Shown piece by piece: positions 60,798 through 64,000 of a DNA stretch of 64,000 bases. A program made the translations under genes and the position numbers. The stretch lies in NCBI GenBank assembly GCA_022818135.1, contig JAFMSR010000013.1, positions 23,582,207 through 23,646,206 of the forward strand, in the 5' to 3' direction. Origin of the DNA: Saxidomus purpurata. Taxonomy: Eukaryota > Mollusca > Bivalvia > Venerida > Veneridae. The notes beneath the pieces are model-generated. The model was not told where the DNA came from. It did no database searches and saw only the letters and a program-made list of their open reading frames with translations. Numbering within the stretch: the first letter of the stretch is position 1; every line of letters starts with the position of its first letter.

Positions 60798-61892
60798 TAT
60801 CTGTATTACAGAGTTTGATATTTTGATTTACTATATACTCAGCCATTTGTAATCATAATTAGATATCTAGTTGATTTACAGATGATATGTCAAGGTCATA
60901 GCAGAATAAAACAAGCAAGTGTACTAATTAACTACCCCATAATGTGAAAACTATATCATATCAAGGATATATTAAATGTTAATTCAAAATTTTTAGCATT
61001 CCATCCTGTCGGTTTTATTGCTCAATGTAGTTTAATAAAATATCAAATTGTAAAAATTAAACTTGAATGAAATGTAATTACCAATTAAGATGTGGAAGAT
61101 AACGCGAGATGAAAGTGCAGTTGGTTCATTCAGTTGATATTCCTACTATACTATGTTAATGTTTATTATTTGCCAAAACCATGTGATGTTTCCCCACACA
61201 TTCCCACGTGCCCGCAAATTCTTTCAAAATTGCTTTTTATCTTTATTTCTCTTTATTTTTATTATTTTGTTCTTCTTGACTTTTCTGCCTCTAAGTTAAG
61301 TTTACAGCTTGTAACCTTTGATTAGCTCAATGTCAAATGTGATGTAAAAATACGCCATTGCGGATCATATCATATTGATTGAATTGTGAACATGCAATAA
61401 AACTTACAACTGGAGTATTTTTCAGGTTTAAAAGACATTGTACACATATAGTTAATCGTGTCGTGGCTGGCTGAATTATCAAGTCTTGAGGTCTTTACCA
61501 TAAACGTTCGGATTCGTGCTGTCATGTCTTTAGTTATGAAATTATACCATATCAGACACAGTTTCACAAGCTATCACAAAAAGTTACTGCTGGCTATGAC
61601 GAGTTTGTTATGATTTCACCACGAAAAAAGGGCCGTTATTTGTACCAGATGACTCTCATAAAGAGACTGCTCCAGTATATTACTGCAATAAATAAATTTC
61701 ATTTTGTAGTTAATATCGTTATCTCGGAGTAGTATCAAATAAAACACTGGACAAGTCTAGTATAATTGAAGATGATGTCCAATTACACGGTCCGTAAACA
61801 CTAGCTGCATCTAGTTTTGAATGCGAGTTGAATAATAAGCCAGTTATACTAAATACTTTAAATGGCAATAAGGACCGGAACGGACTGGGCCA
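60798..61892. other. intergenic DNA, nothing recognised
   Basis: No supported feature. Confidence 0.4.
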
Positions 61893-62165
61893 GTCAGCCT
61901 GGTTAGCTCAATCGGTAGAGCACGAGACTTGTAATCTCAAGGTAGCGGATTCGATTCCCAGGGCTGACGAACTAAATTTACCAACAGTCTTTCAGATGAG
62001 ACTAAACCCGATGTCCCATGTATGGGTGCTATACACCTGGCATGTATACGTACCAGGGGTATCTCACGAATTGAAGCGCTTTCTGTATCTTGCACTATCC
62101 TCCGAAACCTTAAATATCTAATCTCTTCTGGGGGCATTGGTCATATGGGAAACCGGTATCAACGA
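61893..62165 (+). mobile_element. SINE with tRNA-Thr(UGU)-like head
   Basis: TGGTTAGCTCAATCGGTAGAGC (box A and D arm), an anticodon-arm-like GAGACTTGTAATCTC with TGT in the anticodon place, and GGATTCGATTCCC (box B) resemble a tRNA-Thr. GTCAGCC/GGCTGAC could close an acceptor stem, but four extra bases before the D arm and a weak T stem argue against a working tRNA. The head continues without a break into a body (TTTCAGATGAGACTAAACCC ... GCACTATCCTCCGAAACCTT), as in a SINE. Confidence 0.65.
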
Positions 62166-63683
62166 TAAAGCCATATTATACGATACGGAACAGACTGAAA
62201 AACAAGGTTAGAGACCGAGTTCAATTTATATACTCTCTGTAACAAATATAAGACTTTTGTTTGGAAATAAGTAAAATTTTGAATGTGGTTCCATTCAGTG
62301 ATGATTATACCATTTGAGTATCAAGTATACATGTACGTATTTCTTTACGTTAGAACGATTCGCACTAGTTCGAAACAAAATTTGACAAATATTCCGCTTG
62401 ATTTCATGCAAAGTTGAGATTTCACAGAAACCATACAGAGTTTGCTTAGAAGCCTGTTTAATTACAAAATGAATAAGTTGGTTGTTGACGGTGATCTGCC
62501 GTTCTTTCATCCGTTTTTTCAGGACGTGAATCAGACACTCGGACATCAAGTATTCTAATATGTAAATTCAAGGCAATGAGTGGAATGTCGTTCGAGGTAT
62601 ATACTGAGCCATTCGGCACTATGGTATGTCCTGTCATAAGTAACGGAGCAGTCTTTTGTGGTTAAAATGAAGGCAGTTGTAGCATAATAATACACAACGC
62701 TGGCTAAAACAGTTCATTCAGTTTATCAATTTATTAAAAGACATTTTTCAAATTTCATAATAATTAATTTAATAAGAAGTGAGATAGTAAATAAGCTGAC
62801 AAACAGTATATCAGACTAGCCAACTGAGTCAACCTGGCACAGTGGCTCTCTCCTAGCTCCCCTAACTAACTTACTGCCTCCTCCTAACTTACTTTATCTA
62901 TGCAAAAATAACACACATATATATATTAAAGACGACAGACCTGGCTTATGTCAGAGTACTCAGCTATTTCCTGGTTTCATCCGAAAATGTCCCGACAACG
63001 ATCAAAACATCTGGAACCATAAAACTTACTTTAAACGTGTATTACAAATAAGACCCTTTGGCTAATAAAGTTTTGACAGCCTTTTCAAAGCAGATTAAAT
63101 AGATTATTTATGAAATTATTATTTTTCTCTTATTGCACTACACAGTTCATAACCATGTCTGTCGGTTCCAAATACACAAGTCACGGGATCACAAGACAAG
63201 GAAAAGGTTTGACAATGTATAAGTCAAACGTTAACCAAAACACGCATAATGTTCATGTGAAGCGTTTACATTTTTGCTGTAAGGGATACAGCGTTTAAAG
63301 GGATAAATTCAGTTTCTAATCTTATGTTTTCTATTTCAGAAAGGAGTTTTGATTAACTTCATTTAATAAGTGCAGCTGGCGGTACATGCAACACATTTTA
63401 CCAATTATTTACAGGTTACAACGAGGCATTATTTTTTGATTCTATACGCAGTGATCTAGTATTCGAGGTGCAGCATCTTATCGAAATAACAGCAGCATGT
63501 TACTTTGTATATTACATGTCATTATAATCAGGTATTTAAGGAATATGTTTAAAGTAACCGTGTTCAATGATTTTAATGTCAAATTATCGACGACTTCAGT
63601 GATTGCACATAAAGTTATAAACTGTTAACTTATTCATCTAATTTATTAATGGTTTTGTTTAAGGATTCATTGTTCCGTTTAGT
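62166..63683. other. intergenic DNA, nothing recognised
   Basis: No coding, RNA or repeat feature could be supported. Confidence 0.4.
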
Positions 63684-63910
63684 CCGCCTCCGTGGACGAT
63701 TACTTGAAATCACTGTAACCTCTCATAGATTGAGGGTTAGGGGTTCTAGCCCTAGTACCGATCATGTTTCTTTATGTGATAAAGTTTGCAGTTTCGAACG
63801 GATGATAGGTGTCTAGTACTGGTTTTGTCCAGGAAAGATGTTTAGGTAAACTGTCCGCCTGTTAAAATTACCAATATACGATTGGAACGGGCGTTAAACT
63901 TCTACGACAA
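63684..63910 (+). mobile_element. SINE family A, copy 3
   Basis: TTACTTGAAATCACTGTAACCTCTCATAG...GGGTTCTAGCCCTAGTACCGATCATG and the body TTTGCAGTTTCGAACGGATG ... CAGGAAAGATGTTTAGGTAAACTGTCCGCC end in GGGCGTTAAACTTCTACGAC. It is full length at the 3' end and complements copy 2. Confidence 0.8.
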
Positions 63911-64000
63911 CAACAATTACAAATTGTTCCGACTATAAAAATGTCAGCTGTTATCAAAGACTACTTCATAACTCTTCTTGCTTATATCATAATACAAGAT

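Noticed and set aside
61893..61968. Functional tRNA-Thr gene
   Set aside because: Extra bases before the D arm and a weak T stem, plus a SINE-like body directly attached, favour a SINE head.

Overview
The window looks like AT-rich nuclear DNA from an invertebrate animal, most likely a bivalve mollusc. It has one compact intron-less neuropeptide receptor gene in a large excess of non-coding and mobile DNA. It also has splice-type signals, tRNA-derived SINEs, LINE fragments, fold-back MITEs and minisatellites, and no bacterial-type gene packing. The bivalve assignment is an inference from the repeat types and from the receptor, which resembles the molluscan DMSR-1/sex-peptide-receptor-like expansion.

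Layout. 1-5.9 kb: intergenic, with a 21-bp minisatellite (about 2.96-3.14 kb). 5.93-9.5 kb: a 5'-truncated, frameshifted LINE on the minus strand, interrupted by two very long poly-A tracts. 11.3-12.7 kb: the only intact gene, a FMRFamide/myosuppressin-type GPCR (382 aa, plus strand), with a 530-bp MITE just behind its stop codon. 15.2-24.4 kb: several palindromic fold-back elements, a SINE, the first copy of a 1.6-kb repeat with a textbook TATA-Inr promoter and a poly(A) signal, and a MITE with TTTAAAGG ends. 25.8-32.2 kb: a composite element with inverted repeats of about 1.06 kb. It encloses the broken remains of a gene family I know only as an uncharacterised, multicopy invertebrate protein with a cysteine-rich C-terminus. 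32.4-34.0 kb: two minisatellite arrays around a 0.9-kb insert and a GC-rich fold-back. 34.5-36.1 kb: the second copy of the 1.6-kb repeat, apparently inserted inside a MITE copy. 37.5-42.3 kb: a second large inverted-repeat element (4.86 kb, arms about 0.44 kb) carrying a degenerate integrase-like (DDE) transposase. 44.5-45.1 kb: an internally deleted LINE. 45-64 kb: scattered SINE heads, fold-backs, MITEs and unrecognised AT-rich DNA.

No operon or pathway logic applies. The receptor is the only functional protein-coding gene I can support. Everything else recognisable is mobile DNA in various stages of decay. The best candidates for undescribed systems are the two long-inverted-repeat elements, the 1.6-kb promoter-bearing repeat, and a group of fold-back elements whose loops share a GAGGCGAAGCCGAGG core. 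No database search or alignment was run: alignments were done by eye, so boundaries are good to roughly 5-30 bp.
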